Source: Jeotgalibacillus sp. S-D1
GTDB lineage: Bacteria; Bacillota; Bacilli; Bacillales; Jeotgalibacillaceae
Length of the DNA stretch: 64,000 bases
Direction of reading: 5' to 3'
Assembly (NCBI RefSeq): GCF_004358665.1
Contig: NZ_SMZR01000001.1
Coordinates: 868,001-932,000 of the forward strand
How positions within the stretch are numbered: position 1 is the first letter of the stretch; each line of letters opens with the position of its first letter. Position numbers and translations under genes: made by a program. The notes under the pieces are model-generated. The model was not told the origin of the DNA. It worked only from the letters and a program-made list of their open reading frames with translations, and searched no databases. Below, one piece after another: positions 1-9,247 of the stretch.

Positions 1-161
1 TGCAGACTGCGCAGGCTGGCAATTTTTTCGCGAATTTTTTGATTTTCCTGTATTTGTGCTTCAGCACGCTTAAAGAAATCAACTTCTTCAGTAGTGGTAA
101 TCATTTGTGCGAGATCTTTCGCTTTTGCAATAATGTCTTTTTTTGTGTAGCGTTGTTCCAT
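1..161 (-). CDS. ricA: RicA (YmcA) family protein, partial (C-terminus outside window)
   Basis: Only the first 53 codons are present; the gene runs off the left edge. The reading frame starts [18 protein letters not shown] and continues as a charged, helical, YlbF/YmcA-type sequence. The ATG overlaps the miaB stop codon (TAATG), so the two are translationally coupled, as in B. subtilis where ymcA follows miaB. RicA works with RicF and RicT in a complex that carries Fe-S clusters and affects RNase Y-dependent mRNA maturation, biofilm formation and sporulation. The rny gene is nearby (3323-4882). The identification rests on the N-terminal sequence plus synteny; the missing part cannot be checked. 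Confidence 0.85.
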   Translation of the reverse strand, partial: MEQRYTKKDIIAKAKDLAQMITTTEEVDFFKRAEAQIQENQKIREKIASLRSL

Positions 162-1705
162 TATACCTTCACCTCTGCCGGGTTTTCCGCTTCAATCACT
201 TCACCATTCAGGCTCCATGTTTTGGCATCCGTTATTTTTACTTGAACTAACTTTCCAATTGATTCTTTTGGAGCAACAAAATTAACCAGCTTACTCGTGC
301 GTGTATAGCCGGATAATACGTTTGGATTTTTTCTGCTTTCTCCTTCAACCAGAACCTCCATTACTTGGCCTTCCAGTTTTTTGAGCGCTGCATTGGACAT
401 CTCATTCACCAAATTATTTAACCGCTGTAATCTTTCTTTTTTTACTTCAAGCGGAACATTGTCTTCCATTTTAGCTGCCGGAGTTCCTTCCCGGGGAGAA
501 TAAATATAAGTGAAGGCTGTTTCAAACCCCACCTCTTTGTACAATGACAAAGTTTCTTCAAATTGCTCTTCAGTTTCATTCGGGAAACCGACAATGATGT
601 CTGTAGTCAGTACTGCATTCGGTATAGCATTGCGAATTTTCCCCACAAGATTTATGAAGTGTTCCCGTGTGTATTTACGGGCCATCAGTTTAAGCACTTG
701 TGAAGAACCATGTTGAACAGGCAAATGGATATGTTCAACTAAATTGCCCCCTTTAGCCAGAACCTCGATCAGATAATCATCAAAGTCGCGCGGATGGCTC
801 GTCGTAAAACGGATACGGGGGATATCAATTTGCCTTAATTCGTCCATAAGCTGGCCGAGACCATACTCAATATCTTCAAAATCTTTTCCGTACGCATTAA
901 CGTTCTGTCCAAGCAGAGTAATTTCCTGATACCCCTGTGCAGCTAAATGACGCACTTCCTGAATAATATCCTCAGGACGTCTGCTCCGCTCTTTACCACG
1001 TGTGTAAGGGACGATACAGTACGTACAGAACTTATCACAGCCATACATAATATTAACCCAGCCTTTAATGGCACCTTTACGGACTTTAGGGAGATTTTCA
1101 ATTACATCGCCCTCTTTTGACCATACTTCTACGACCATCTCTTTACTTAAATAAGCTTCATTTAGAATATTAGGCAGTCTGTGTATATTGTGCGTTCCAA
1201 AAATCATATCGATATGCTGATGTGTTTTCAGAATTTTATTAACTACTGATTCTTCCTGCGACATACAACCGCATACACCAATCAGCAGATCAGGCCGCTC
1301 AAGCTTAAGCGGTTTTAAATGACCGATTTCACCGAATACTTTGTTTTCAGCGTTTTCACGAATAGCACATGTATTTAATAAGATGACATCTGCATCTGCT
1401 GTGGAGTCAGTTAACTCATAGCCCAACTGCAAAAAGATTCCTGCCATTACTTCAGTGTCATGTTCATTCATTTGACAGCCGTAAGTACGGATATAAAATT
1501 TACGGCCTTTGCCCATTCCTTCAAATTCAGCATCAATCTTAAAGTCTTTATGATAACTAACTTCTTCTTTTCCACGCTTTTTAGCGTCTTTTAAAGAAGG
1601 AGGGCTGTAAACAGTTTGAAAGTATTGACTGTAGTCTTTATCTTTCTTGCCCTTGGCAGGTGTCACTGAGGCTTGCTGGCCTGCTAGACGCTGCTCTTCG
1701 TTCAT
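161..1705 (-). CDS. miaB: tRNA-2-methylthio-N6-dimethylallyladenosine synthase MiaB
   Basis: Radical-SAM methylthiotransferase that converts i6A37 to ms2i6A37 in tRNAs reading UNN codons. The protein is 514 residues, close to the roughly 509 of B. subtilis. The N-terminal UPF0004 domain carries cluster cysteines at about C77, C113 and C147 (within CGCMSQ). The radical-SAM motif CDKFCTYC supplies C223, C227 and C230, and a TRAM domain forms the last 70 or so residues. A 65-residue charged N-terminal extension is normal in Bacillus. The ATG at 1705 follows an AAAGGGG ribosome binding site. The gene lies downstream of spoVS, separated by a terminator and its own candidate promoter, and is coupled to ricA. 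The tdh-kbl pair that lies between spoVS and miaB in B. subtilis is absent. Confidence 0.97.
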   Translation of the reverse strand: MNEEQRLAGQQASVTPAKGKKDKDYSQYFQTVYSPPSLKDAKKRGKEEVSYHKDFKIDAEFEGMGKGRKFYIRTYGCQMNEHDTEVMAGIFLQLGYELTDSTADADVILLNTCAIRENAENKVFGEIGHLKPLKLERPDLLIGVCGCMSQEESVVNKILKTHQHIDMIFGTHNIHRLPNILNEAYLSKEMVVEVWSKEGDVIENLPKVRKGAIKGWVNIMYGCDKFCTYCIVPYTRGKERSRRPEDIIQEVRHLAAQGYQEITLLGQNVNAYGKDFEDIEYGLGQLMDELRQIDIPRIRFTTSHPRDFDDYLIEVLAKGGNLVEHIHLPVQHGSSQVLKLMARKYTREHFINLVGKIRNAIPNAVLTTDIIVGFPNETEEQFEETLSLYKEVGFETAFTYIYSPREGTPAAKMEDNVPLEVKKERLQRLNNLVNEMSNAALKKLEGQVMEVLVEGESRKNPNVLSGYTRTSKLVNFVAPKESIGKLVQVKITDAKTWSLNGEVIEAENPAEVKV

Positions 1706-1810
1706 GAGAAAATCCCCTTTCTATCGAAACCTGTTAAGGTTTGCTTCAAAACAATAAGTCATTTCATTTTAAAGGTTTTTGTGAGTTATGACAAAATCAC
1801 ACGTTCTTTT

Positions 1811-1839
1811 AGTATAAAGGGTCTTATAGGCAGATACAA
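1811..1839 (-). promoter_or_regulatory. Candidate SigA promoter for miaB-ricA
   Basis: On the minus strand, TTGTAT (1834-1839) and TATACT (1811-1816) are separated by 17 nt. The -10 matches 5 of 6 consensus bases and the -35 only 3 of 6. It lies about 105 nt upstream of the miaB start and downstream of the spoVS terminator, which is where a promoter is needed. The rest of the 1706-2057 gap holds only this and the terminator. Confidence 0.4.
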
Positions 1840-1969
1840 TAGGGACGGCTTGTTTGTCGAAATTTCGCCCTTTTCTATGTAATTTTCTTGAGGTCTGCTT
1901 TTTAAAACTTGTCCATTACCTCTTTTTCGTATGTTCAGTAGGACATGAATATTCGTTTATTTTTTTGAA

Positions 1970-2003
1970 TTGAAAAAGGAAAGAAGCCAGAATGCTTCTT
2001 TCC
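1970..2003 (-). terminator. Rho-independent terminator of spoVS
   Basis: A perfect 10-bp stem (1978-1987 with 1994-2003, containing GAAAGAAGC/GCTTCTTTC) closes a 6-nt loop. On the minus strand it is followed by TTTTTC. It sits 55 nt after the spoVS stop. Confidence 0.85.
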
Positions 2004-2057
2004 CCCTTATGTTTCATGTTAACTTATGGAAGATAATAACAACAGAAACCATCTAAA

Positions 2058-2318
2058 CTATCTTGGTTCCACGATTAATTTCATTGCTGTTCGATCTTCC
2101 CCATCAATTTTAATGTCCGTAAAAGCCGGGATGCAAATTAGATCCACTCCGCCAGGAGCAACAAATCCTCTGGCAATGGCAACTGCTTTTACTGCTTGGT
2201 TTAGTGCGCCTGCTCCAATTGCTTGTACTTCCACCATACCTCTTTCTCGCAGTACTCCGGCAAGTGCTCCGGCTACGGAATTAGGATTAGATCGTGATGA
2301 CACCTTCAGGACGTCCAT
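2058..2318 (-). CDS. spoVS: Stage V sporulation protein S
   Basis: Small (86 aa) Alba-like sporulation regulator needed at stage V for coat assembly and completion of the septum in B. subtilis. The sequence is almost identical to family members: VAGALAGVLRERG, then AIGAGALNQAVKAVAIARG, then LICIPAFTDIKIDGE. The longer open frame begins at 2342, but the ATG at 2318 is preceded by AGGAGGTACACG, a near-ideal ribosome binding site, and gives the family's usual 86 residues starting MDVLKVSSRS. It has its own terminator and a SigH-like promoter, so it is probably expressed independently of ymdB. Confidence 0.97.
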   Translation of the reverse strand: MDVLKVSSRSNPNSVAGALAGVLRERGMVEVQAIGAGALNQAVKAVAIARGFVAPGGVDLICIPAFTDIKIDGEDRTAMKLIVEPR

Positions 2319-2377
2319 CGTGTACCTCCTCATTAACATCAACTACCACACCATGGATGTGATGATTTCCCTTCACT

Positions 2378-2406
2378 ATATTCACTTAGTTGCTTTACTA
2401 TGCTTT
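2378..2406 (-). promoter_or_regulatory. Candidate SigH promoter of spoVS
   Basis: On the minus strand AAAGCATAG (2398-2406) and AGTGAATAT (2378-2386) are separated by 11 nt. The SigH consensus is RNAGGAWWW, 11-12 nt, RNNGAATWW. The -10 matches fully and the -35 has two mismatches. spoVS is a known SigH-dependent gene in B. subtilis, which supports the reading. The TSS would lie about 55 nt before the start codon. Confidence 0.5.
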
Positions 2407-2423
2407 ATGTAAAGGGACTTCTG

Positions 2424-3224
2424 TTAATTCGACACGAAAGGACGATCTTCGTTAATTAAAATCCGGTTTATAGATAGGGCTCTGCCTGTTTTGCGCTCCA
2501 ATTCAATTATACATCCGCTCAGAAGTGTACGGCCTGATTTCGGTACTTCAAATCGTACAGGAAGGCTGGTTACAAAACGCTTTAACACAGCTTCACGCTC
2601 CATCCCCAGTACAGCATCATATGGGCCGGTCATTCCAACATCAGACAGATAAGCTGTACCGCCCGGTAAAATTCGATTGTCGGCCGTCTGAACGTGTGTA
2701 TGAGTGCCTACGACTGCGGAGGCTTTACCATCAAGGTGCCAGCCCATTGCTTGTTTTTCACTTGTAGCTTCTGCATGAAAATCAACAAAGACAAAAGGAG
2801 TATGTCTTTTGGCATCATCGACCAGTTTTTTCACAACCGGGAAGGGATCATCAACCGGATTCATAAACGTACGCCCAAGCGCGTTAATCACCGCCACTTC
2901 ACTGCTGCCGGCCTGGATCATTTGAATGCCCTTACCCGGAGCGCCTTTAGGGTAATTCGCCGGACGAATTATATTTTGGGTCTGATCGATAAATTGGAAC
3001 AGTTCCCGATTGTCCCATGTATGATTACCCATTGTTATTGCATCGGCTCCCGCCCCTTCAAGCTGACGGTAAATCTTTTCTGTAATTCCTCTGCCGGAAG
3101 CCGCATTTTCTCCATTCACAATTGTACAATCAGGTTTATATTTCTCTTTTAACTGGGGCAGATATTCTTCTACCATTTCGCGTCCTAAAGAACCTACAAC
3201 ATCACCAATAAACAATATTTTCAC
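2424..3224 (-). CDS. ymdB: Metallophosphoesterase YmdB (cyclic-nucleotide phosphodiesterase)
   Basis: 266-residue YmdB-family phosphodiesterase (TIGR00282 type). The B. subtilis enzyme hydrolyses 2',3'- and 3',5'-cyclic nucleotides and influences biofilm gene expression and nanotube formation. Visible metal-binding motifs are FIGDVVG (D8), NGENAASGRG, GNHTWDNRE, DFHAEATSEK and VGTHTHVQTAD, in the order expected for a dinuclear calcineurin-like fold. It lies 98 nt downstream of rny, behind that gene's terminator. In B. subtilis the two are cotranscribed and functionally linked, so some readthrough is likely. The start at 3224 gives MKILFIGDVVG, exactly at the first beta strand. Confidence 0.95.
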   Translation of the reverse strand: MKILFIGDVVGSLGREMVEEYLPQLKEKYKPDCTIVNGENAASGRGITEKIYRQLEGAGADAITMGNHTWDNRELFQFIDQTQNIIRPANYPKGAPGKGIQMIQAGSSEVAVINALGRTFMNPVDDPFPVVKKLVDDAKRHTPFVFVDFHAEATSEKQAMGWHLDGKASAVVGTHTHVQTADNRILPGGTAYLSDVGMTGPYDAVLGMEREAVLKRFVTSLPVRFEVPKSGRTLLSGCIIELERKTGRALSINRILINEDRPFVSN

Positions 3225-3275
3225 GTTAAATCCTCTTTCTGCTGCAATTTTTTATTAAGTGTACCATACATCGCT

Positions 3276-3318
3276 AAAAAAAGAGAAAGGCAATGTGAAG
3301 GGTTCACATTGCCTTTCT
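3276..3318 (-). terminator. Rho-independent terminator of rny
   Basis: A 16-bp stem (3284-3299 with 3303-3318, core GGCAATGTGAA/TTCACATTGCC) with a GGG triloop is followed on the minus strand by CTTTTTTT. It is one of the strongest terminators in the window and begins within 5 nt of the rny stop. Confidence 0.92.
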
Positions 3319-3322
3319 AATG

Positions 3323-4882
3323 CTATTTTGCGTATTCAACTGCTCTTGTTTCCCGAATCACTGTTACCTTTATATGGCCTGGGTAATCCAGCTCTTCTTC
3401 AATCCGCTTACGGATATCGCGGGCAAGTCGATGAGAAGTTATATCGTCGATTTGTTCCGGTTTAACCATTATGCGAATTTCACGTCCAGCCTGAATAGCA
3501 AATGATTTCTCAACACCATCATATGACTCTGAAATTTCTTCTAAACGCTCAAGACGGCGAATATAGTTTTCCAGCGTCTCGCTTCTTGCACCAGGTCTGG
3601 CAGCGGAAAGAGCATCCGCAGCAGCTACCAGTACAGCAATGACCGATGTAGCTTCATGGTCGCCGTGATGAGAAGCAATACTGTTAATCACTACAGGGTG
3701 TTCCTTGTACTTCGTTGCGAGCTCAACACCAATTTCAACATGGCTGCCTTCCACTTCATGGTCGATAGCTTTCCCAATATCGTGCAGAAGACCTGCACGT
3801 CTGGCAAGCGTTTCATCTTCACCAAGTTCAGCCGCAAGCAGACCGGATAAATAAGCTACTTCAGTAGAGTGCTTAAGTACATTCTGCCCATAGCTTGTAC
3901 GATAGCGAAGTCGGCCAAGAATTTTAATTAAATCTGGATGTAAACCATGCGCCCCTACATCAAAGGTTGTTTGTTCGCCTATTTCACGAATGTATTCATC
4001 CACTTCACGGCGTGCTTTATCAACCATTTCTTCAATACGGGCAGGGTGTATACGTCCATCCTGGACCAGCTTTTCGAGTGCAATTCGAGCGGTTTCACGT
4101 CGAATCGGATCAAAGCCGGAAAGTATAACTGCTTCTGGTGTGTCATCAATAATAAGATCGATGCCTGTTAGTGTTTCCAAGGTTCTTATGTTTCGTCCTT
4201 CTCGCCCAATGATTCGACCTTTCATCTCATCATTCGGCAAATTTACGACAGAAACAGTTGTCTCTGCAACATGATCAGCTGCACAGCGCTGAATCGCAAG
4301 TGAAAGTAGTTCGCGAGCTTTCTTTTCAGATTCTTCCTTAGCCCGATTCTCCTGTTCTTTAACCATGATGGAGATATCTTGAGCTAATTCTTTTTCTACC
4401 TGGTCCAGAATTATGCTCTTCGCTTCTTCACGAGTTAAGCTTGAAATGCGTTCAAGTTCAAGGTCTTGCTGTCGAACCATCTCATCCACTTTGCTTTCCA
4501 TCTCTTCAATATGTTGTTGTCGTTCATGCAAGGATTGATCCTTGCGCTCGAGTAAAGATTCTCGTTTATTTAACGAATCATCCTTACGATCGAGGTTTTC
4601 TTCTCTCTGCATTAAACGATTTTCTTGCTTTTGCAATTCGTTTCTTCTCTCACGAAGTTCTGCTTCAATCTCAGAACGAAGCTTATGATTTTCATCTTTC
4701 GCTTCTAATAGTGCTTCTTTCTTCATGGCTTCTGCTTCACGTCTGCCATTCTCGATAATTTGTTCTACAGAGCCTTTTGCACCACCGATTTTCGCATCCA
4801 TCATGAATTTGTGAATCAAATAACCAACAATCACACCGACGATAATGCCAAGCAAAATGGAGATGATATCAATTAATTCCAT
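3323..4882 (-). CDS. rny: Ribonuclease Y (membrane-anchored endoribonuclease)
   Basis: Initiates mRNA decay and processes polycistronic transcripts at the membrane. The 519-residue protein has one N-terminal transmembrane helix (residues 1-25), a long charged coiled coil to about residue 200, a KH domain around IIGREGRNI, and an HD domain with the metal motif LLHDIGKA. It ends in the family-typical [10 protein letters not shown]. The frame can start at a GTG at 4891, but that GTG overlaps the GGAGG ribosome binding site. The ATG at 4882, 8 nt after GGAGG, is the better start. A consensus SigA promoter lies upstream. It is probably linked functionally with ymdB downstream and ricA. Confidence 0.97.
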   Translation of the reverse strand: MELIDIISILLGIIVGVIVGYLIHKFMMDAKIGGAKGSVEQIIENGRREAEAMKKEALLEAKDENHKLRSEIEAELRERRNELQKQENRLMQREENLDRKDDSLNKRESLLERKDQSLHERQQHIEEMESKVDEMVRQQDLELERISSLTREEAKSIILDQVEKELAQDISIMVKEQENRAKEESEKKARELLSLAIQRCAADHVAETTVSVVNLPNDEMKGRIIGREGRNIRTLETLTGIDLIIDDTPEAVILSGFDPIRRETARIALEKLVQDGRIHPARIEEMVDKARREVDEYIREIGEQTTFDVGAHGLHPDLIKILGRLRYRTSYGQNVLKHSTEVAYLSGLLAAELGEDETLARRAGLLHDIGKAIDHEVEGSHVEIGVELATKYKEHPVVINSIASHHGDHEATSVIAVLVAAADALSAARPGARSETLENYIRRLERLEEISESYDGVEKSFAIQAGREIRIMVKPEQIDDITSHRLARDIRKRIEEELDYPGHIKVTVIRETRAVEYAK

Positions 4883-5010
4883 CGTATTCACCTCCCCTTG
4901 CTATTCAAATGTTTCAGATCCTGCCTTCTGTCGGCTAGTATAAACGATTACTATACAAGGCCAGGCAATTAACTTATCAATCGAAAAAATTTGTAAAATA
5001 TACAATGTTA

Positions 5011-5039
5011 ATTTTAAGTCTGGGAAATTTTATTGTCAA
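5011..5039 (-). promoter_or_regulatory. SigA promoter of rny
   Basis: A perfect -35 TTGACA (5034-5039, minus strand), a 17-nt spacer and TAAAAT (5011-5016). It lies between the recA terminator and rny, about 130 nt upstream of the start codon, so rny has a moderately long leader. Confidence 0.75.
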
Positions 5040-5079
5040 GGGGCTCAACGAATTATCCCCTGCATTAAATAAAATCCTT

Positions 5080-5114
5080 AAAAAAAGACAAAGAGAACTG
5101 TTCTCTTTGTCTTT
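5080..5114 (-). terminator. Rho-independent terminator of recA
   Basis: A 14-bp stem (5084-5097 with 5101-5114; AAAGACAAAGAGAA against its complement) with a CTG loop is followed on the minus strand by a run of T. It lies 16 nt after the recA stop. Confidence 0.9.
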
Positions 5115-5130
5115 GGTGTAGCTTTTCCAC

Positions 5131-6180
5131 TCAGTCTTCCAGAAGGTTCAATTCTGCTTCTTCTTCAGGGGCAGTTGGAGGAGCATTGCGGTCAATGTCC
5201 ATACCATGATGCTCCCGGATTTTCATCATAATTTCCTGACGAATAGCGGTGTTTTCTTTTAAGAACTGTTTGGAGTTCTCACGGCCTTGTCCTAAACGTT
5301 CTCCATTATACGAGTACCATGAACCACTTTTCTGGACAATATCAACATCAGCGCCTAGATCGATGATTTCACCTTCACGTGAAATTCCTTCTCCATACAT
5401 AATATCAACTTCTGCTATGCGGAAAGGAGGAGCTACTTTGTTTTTAACTACTTTTATTCGTGTTTTATTACCGACCATGTCGTTACCTTGCTTTAATGTT
5501 TCAGCACGGCGAACATCAAGACGAATTGAAGAGTAAAACTTTAGCGCTCTTCCTCCTGGAGTCGTTTCCGGGCTCCCAAACATAACGCCTACTTTTTCAC
5601 GAATCTGGTTGATAAATATCGCTATGGTATTTGATTTACTGATGGCACCGGAAAGTTTACGAAGAGCCTGTGACATAAGACGTGCTTGCAGACCCACATG
5701 GGAATCCCCCATCTCTCCTTCAATTTCAGCTTTAGGCACAAGCGCTGCCACCGAGTCTACTACCACAATTTCGACTGCACCGCTTCGAACAAGCGCTTCG
5801 GCTATTTCAAGAGCCTGCTCACCTGTATCAGGCTGTGACAGCAAAAGCTCATCGATGTTAACACCCAGCTTGCTGGCGTAGATCGGATCGAGGGCATGTT
5901 CAGCATCAATAAATGCCGCCTGGCCGCCTTTTGCCTGAACTTCTGCTATTGCATGAAGCGCCACTGTCGTTTTACCAGAGCTTTCAGGACCATATATCTC
6001 AATCACCCGGCCTCGAGGATAACCCCCTATTCCAAGCGCTGCATCCAGAGCTATGGAACCGCTTGAAACAGTTGAAACATTTCTGCCGGTTTTTTCTCCT
6101 AATTTCATTACAGAACCTTTTCCAAATTGCTTTTCAATTTGTTTTAATGCCATATCAAGAGCTGCTTGACGATCACTCAC
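5131..6180 (-). CDS. recA: Recombinase RecA
   Basis: ATP-dependent strand-exchange protein that also triggers LexA autocleavage in the SOS response. It has 349 residues, like B. subtilis RecA. Walker A is GPESSGKT (64-71). The Walker B region and the L1/L2 loops follow ([25 protein letters not shown]), ending in an acidic tail ([11 protein letters not shown]). The start is GTG at 6180, supported by AAAGGAGG 7 nt upstream and by the conserved N-terminus MSDRQAALD. An SOS box and a SigA promoter lie directly upstream. It is followed by a strong terminator, so it is transcribed alone or with cinA. Confidence 0.98.
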   Translation of the reverse strand: MSDRQAALDMALKQIEKQFGKGSVMKLGEKTGRNVSTVSSGSIALDAALGIGGYPRGRVIEIYGPESSGKTTVALHAIAEVQAKGGQAAFIDAEHALDPIYASKLGVNIDELLLSQPDTGEQALEIAEALVRSGAVEIVVVDSVAALVPKAEIEGEMGDSHVGLQARLMSQALRKLSGAISKSNTIAIFINQIREKVGVMFGSPETTPGGRALKFYSSIRLDVRRAETLKQGNDMVGNKTRIKVVKNKVAPPFRIAEVDIMYGEGISREGEIIDLGADVDIVQKSGSWYSYNGERLGQGRENSKQFLKENTAIRQEIMMKIREHHGMDIDRNAPPTAPEEEAELNLLED

Positions 6181-6244
6181 AAAAATTCCTCCTTTTATCT
6201 GGGATACCTCTATTGCTCAATCAGGTATCTCATAACCTAACTCT

Positions 6245-6273
6245 ACTATACTCCTTTTAAAACAATATAACAA
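6245..6273 (-). promoter_or_regulatory. SigA promoter of recA
   Basis: On the minus strand TTGTTA (6268-6273), a 17-nt spacer and TATAGT (6245-6250). The SOS box ends 9 nt upstream of the -35, placed so that bound LexA can block polymerase. Confidence 0.7.
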
Positions 6274-6281
6274 GCAAAAAG

Positions 6282-6295
6282 CGAACATTTATTCG
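6282..6295 (-). promoter_or_regulatory. LexA/DinR SOS box of recA
   Basis: The minus strand reads CGAATAAATGTTCG, matching 12 of 14 positions of the Bacillus SOS consensus CGAACRNRYGTTYC. It closely resembles the B. subtilis recA box (CGAATATGCGTTCG, from memory). It is flanked by A/T runs that also let it form a short hairpin, but its position just upstream of the recA -35 favours an operator. Confidence 0.8.
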
Positions 6296-6396
6296 CTTTT
6301 TTTATTCACTATAATACAGTGTCTTTTACCCTTTTTATATAGAGAATTAACCATTTTATCAGCATAAAACAGGCCGGTTTAACTATTTCAGCAGCT

Positions 6397-6434
6397 ATAA
6401 AAAAATCCTCCGGCCCTTTTCAGGCAGAGGATTT
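6397..6434 (-). terminator. Rho-independent terminator overlapping the cinA stop
   Basis: An 8-bp stem AAATCCTC/GAGGATTT (6403-6410 with 6427-6434) encloses a loop containing a GCC/GGC inner pairing. On the minus strand it is followed by TTTTTTTATA. The right arm lies inside the last codons of cinA, whose TGA is at 6420-6422. It would separate cinA from recA. Confidence 0.7.
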
Positions 6435-7673
6435 ATCTTCATTCAGCAAGCGTATTAATTGGAACAGACCATGTTTAACCGTACGGATGCGCACATAATT
6501 GCGCTCTCCCTTCAGAGAATAAGAAAAAGCAACCGGGGGATTGTCTTCATAAGCAATGCCAATCCACACCGTCCCAGGTGCTTTGCCTTCAAGTGAATCA
6601 GGTCCCGCAACACCGGTAAAGGAAATACCTATATCCGTGTTCATCTGGGCCTTAACCTTCGTGGCAAGTTCAGCTGCACACGCTTCACTTACTGAACCAT
6701 GCTCTTCTATTGTTTCTTTTCGCACACCAACTATTTGTTCTTTTACCTCGTTTGAATAGCAGATAATTCCGCCGTGAAAAAATGCACTGGCTCCTGAAAT
6801 AGAGCCCATTTGGGAAGAAAACAGCCCAGCCGTCAGGCTTTCTGCAGCAGCAATTGTTTTCTTGCGGGAAGCAAGCAGATATGCAGCTTTATGGAGAAGT
6901 GTCTGTTCATTGATGCCATACATAAATTCTCCCACTATTTTATTAACCTTTTCCTGCGCATCATCAAGCATGGCTACAGCCTGTGACTTGTCCATGTGTT
7001 TAGCGGACAGACGCAGGGTAACCTCTCCATCAGAAGCAAGCGGTGCAATTGTTGGATTTGACTGAGCATCGATTAGGGATTCTATTTTCGATTCCAGCTC
7101 TGCTTCCCCAATCCCGAAGTACCTCAGCACTCTCGAGTGAACAGGCTGGCCATCACTGAATAAACCTAACAGTTTGGGAACCGCATCCATTTGAAACATT
7201 GGTTTCATTTCTCTTGGCGGTCCGGGAAGCAGGACAAAAACGGTATTATTATGCGTAAAGATCATACCCGGAGCCATGCCATGCTTGTTGATCAGTACAT
7301 CGCTGTCTTTTAGCACGATCGCTTGCTTACGGTTATTATCGGTCATTGGACGACCGGAATCTCTAAAATACTGTTCAATGAACAAAAGCGATTCCTGATC
7401 CATAACCAGCTCTTTATTAGTATGGAAAGAAACGGTCTCTTTCGTCAGATCATCTTTAGTAGGCCCAAGACCTCCGGTAAGAATGACAAGATCAGCACGC
7501 TGTTCAGCATCGCGAATTTCATTTAATAATCTTTCTCTGTTGTCACCGACTACACGATGGCGATATACGTCTATCCCTATTTCTGCAAGCTGCTGGGACA
7601 GGTATTGGGCATTGGTATTAGCGATTTGGCCAAGCAGAAGCTCAGAACCAACAGCAATAATTTCTGCGTTCAT
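6420..7673 (-). CDS. cinA: CinA family protein (competence/damage-inducible, nicotinamide-nucleotide amidohydrolase type)
   Basis: 417-residue two-domain CinA, about the family's usual length. The N-terminal molybdopterin-binding-like domain (about 1-170) contains ILTGGLGPTKDD and LLPGPPREM. The C-terminal PncC-like domain (about 250-410) has AAAESLTAGL, GGIICYSNEVK and TGVAGPDS, typical of nicotinamide-mononucleotide deamidases. In B. subtilis cinA is late-competence induced and sits directly upstream of recA, as here. It lies 17 nt downstream of pgsA. ATG 7673 has an AAGGAG ribosome binding site. NMN deamidase activity is inferred from the family and varies between homologues. Confidence 0.94.
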   Translation of the reverse strand: MNAEIIAVGSELLLGQIANTNAQYLSQQLAEIGIDVYRHRVVGDNRERLLNEIRDAEQRADLVILTGGLGPTKDDLTKETVSFHTNKELVMDQESLLFIEQYFRDSGRPMTDNNRKQAIVLKDSDVLINKHGMAPGMIFTHNNTVFVLLPGPPREMKPMFQMDAVPKLLGLFSDGQPVHSRVLRYFGIGEAELESKIESLIDAQSNPTIAPLASDGEVTLRLSAKHMDKSQAVAMLDDAQEKVNKIVGEFMYGINEQTLLHKAAYLLASRKKTIAAAESLTAGLFSSQMGSISGASAFFHGGIICYSNEVKEQIVGVRKETIEEHGSVSEACAAELATKVKAQMNTDIGISFTGVAGPDSLEGKAPGTVWIGIAYEDNPPVAFSYSLKGERNYVRIRTVKHGLFQLIRLLNEDKSSA

Positions 7674-7689
7674 ATTACTGTCTCACTCC

Positions 7690-8268
7690 TTATTTAGAAT
7701 AACGGAAGGCATCCCAGTTTTTAATGAAATAATCCACACCTGACCACACTGTAAAAATAGCGGCGATATAAAGGGAGATCACATCAAATGGAATATTGAT
7801 CAATTCAAAGAAAATGTTATGAAGAAGCAACGTGGAAATCGCAATGATCTGCATCCACATTTTAATTTTTCCGAGCATAGCGGCTGCATGGACTTCGCCG
7901 CTGCCTGCTAATACAAGTCTTAATCCGGTAATAGCAAATTCACGGCTTATAATGAGAATAACAATCCATGAAGCAGCCAATTGCAGCTCCACTAAAATAA
8001 TCAGAGCAGCTGAAACAAGCAATTTATCTGCCAGCGGGTCGAGAAATTTCCCGAGATTGGTTACCATATTAAATTTTCTAGCATAGTAGCCATCAACCCA
8101 ATCAGTTGAAGCTGCAAAAATGAAAATCAGCGCACCGGCAAAATGGTTTACCGGGATCTCGGCCCCCAGCAGCTGAAGCGATCCCCAGCCAAAATCGACC
8201 AGCATAATAATCATAAATAGCGGAATAAGAAATATTCTTGATATTGTTATTTTATTCGGGATGTTCAC
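7690..8268 (-). CDS. pgsA: CDP-diacylglycerol--glycerol-3-phosphate 3-phosphatidyltransferase
   Basis: Makes phosphatidylglycerophosphate, the committed step to phosphatidylglycerol and cardiolipin, in the cytoplasmic membrane. The 192-residue protein is mostly membrane helices. It contains the complete CDP-alcohol phosphotransferase motif D-G-x2-A-R-x8-G-x3-D-x3-D (D59 G60, A63 R64, G73, D77, D81). The start is GTG at 8268, 9 nt after AGGAGG. CdsA, which makes its substrate, is encoded at 50086-50883. It stands after the rodZ-like gene and before cinA, as in B. subtilis. Confidence 0.96.
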   Translation of the reverse strand: MNIPNKITISRIFLIPLFMIIMLVDFGWGSLQLLGAEIPVNHFAGALIFIFAASTDWVDGYYARKFNMVTNLGKFLDPLADKLLVSAALIILVELQLAASWIVILIISREFAITGLRLVLAGSGEVHAAAMLGKIKMWMQIIAISTLLLHNIFFELINIPFDVISLYIAAIFTVWSGVDYFIKNWDAFRYSK

Positions 8269-8299
8269 CTAAAAATTCCTCCTGTAACTAGACTTTGGC

Positions 8300-8333
8300 A
8301 AAAAAATAGCCATCGGACACGATGACTATTTTT
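8300..8333 (-). terminator. Rho-independent terminator of ymfM (rodZ-like)
   Basis: The stem AAAATAG-x-CATCG / CGATG-x-CTATTTT has a single mismatch and a 4-nt loop (8316-8319). It is followed on the minus strand by TTTTTT. It lies between ymfM and pgsA. Confidence 0.85.
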
Positions 8334-8374
8334 ATTATATTTTAATCATGACCACATTATTAAGATCATAAGGC

Positions 8375-9238
8375 TTATTCTGTAACAAAAATCATGTTTT
8401 GTGTAGTGCTTTCATTGCCAAATGGAACCTCTTTATCATTTATTTTAACAACAGTATCCGTTGTATTGCCAATTCTTATCCGGAACCATTCGTATTCAGA
8501 AGCATTGAAGTTTATAGTATCGCCTTCAGTCAATGGCTGTCCCAATAGGGTTTCTCCGGATTGATCGGTGATTCCAACCCATGTCTCAGGAGAAGTAACA
8601 GTCACTTCCACTTCTTCTGCATTGGAAATTTGATAATTAGTTGTGTCACCTTCAACGCCAGTATTTTCAACGGCTAATTCTTCCGATGATTCCTGCTTTT
8701 CTTCTTCTTCAGCGGGTGTCTCTTCCACTTCTTCCACTTCTTCCGCATTCTCTTCCTGACTTTCTGCCCCATCAGGCTGTTCAATTCCTATTGTATCTTC
8801 CTGTCCAGGAGCATCAGCCTGTTCATCTTGTCCCATAACAGCCTGCGCTACAAGCCAAATAACAAAAGCAATGCCTATGATAACTATGACTACAAAAGCA
8901 GTGGGAATAAAATTCAAGACATTTGATGAACTTCCGCCGCTTGATTTCCGGGTGTTTGAGCGTGATAGATTAGTAGGAATTTGTTCATCACGGTTAGAAG
9001 GAATGTCATTTGAATAAGTTTCAAACAATTCTTCTGATGAAAGTCCCACTGCTTCTGCATATTGTTTTATAAATGCACGGACATAAAAAGACCCGGGCAT
9101 CATGGAGTAATCGCCTTCTTCAATCCCCTGCAGGTATCGTTTTTGAATTTTAGTTAGTGCTTGAACTTCTTCCAATGAGTAGCCCTTGTTCTCCCTTGCT
9201 TCTTTTAGTCGTGCTCCTAGCTCTGTCAATGTATACAC
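8375..9238 (-). CDS. ymfM: RodZ-like cytoskeletal/shape protein YmfM
   Basis: 287-residue RodZ-type protein. An N-terminal Cro-like HTH (about 5-65, with GARLKEARENKGYSLEEVQ) should bind MreB. One transmembrane helix (about 110-132) follows, then a Glu/Pro-rich acidic extracellular linker, then a DUF4115 domain. Role by family: linking the MreB filament to wall elongation. The frame opens at GTG 9238, but a TTG at 9229 lies 6 nt after AGGTG and yields an N-terminus closer to homologues, so the true start is uncertain by three codons. It follows ymfK by 9 nt and ends at a terminator. The acidic linker is unusually rich in Glu; this may reflect linker drift or salt tolerance. Confidence 0.9.
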   Translation of the reverse strand: MYTLTELGARLKEARENKGYSLEEVQALTKIQKRYLQGIEEGDYSMMPGSFYVRAFIKQYAEAVGLSSEELFETYSNDIPSNRDEQIPTNLSRSNTRKSSGGSSSNVLNFIPTAFVVIVIIGIAFVIWLVAQAVMGQDEQADAPGQEDTIGIEQPDGAESQEENAEEVEEVEETPAEEEEKQESSEELAVENTGVEGDTTNYQISNAEEVEVTVTSPETWVGITDQSGETLLGQPLTEGDTINFNASEYEWFRIRIGNTTDTVVKINDKEVPFGNESTTQNMIFVTE

Positions 9239-9247
9239 CTACCATAT

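Noticed and set aside
2026-2412. Plus-strand open frame of 128 codons
   Set aside because: Antisense to spoVS and its promoter region; no ribosome binding site and no recognisable protein.
2694-3152. Plus-strand open frame of 152 codons
   Set aside because: Entirely antisense to ymdB, whose minus-strand product is unmistakable.
9227-9238. Unambiguous GTG start for ymfM
   Set aside because: TTG 9229 has better ribosome binding site spacing; left as an alternative because neither can be decided from sequence alone.
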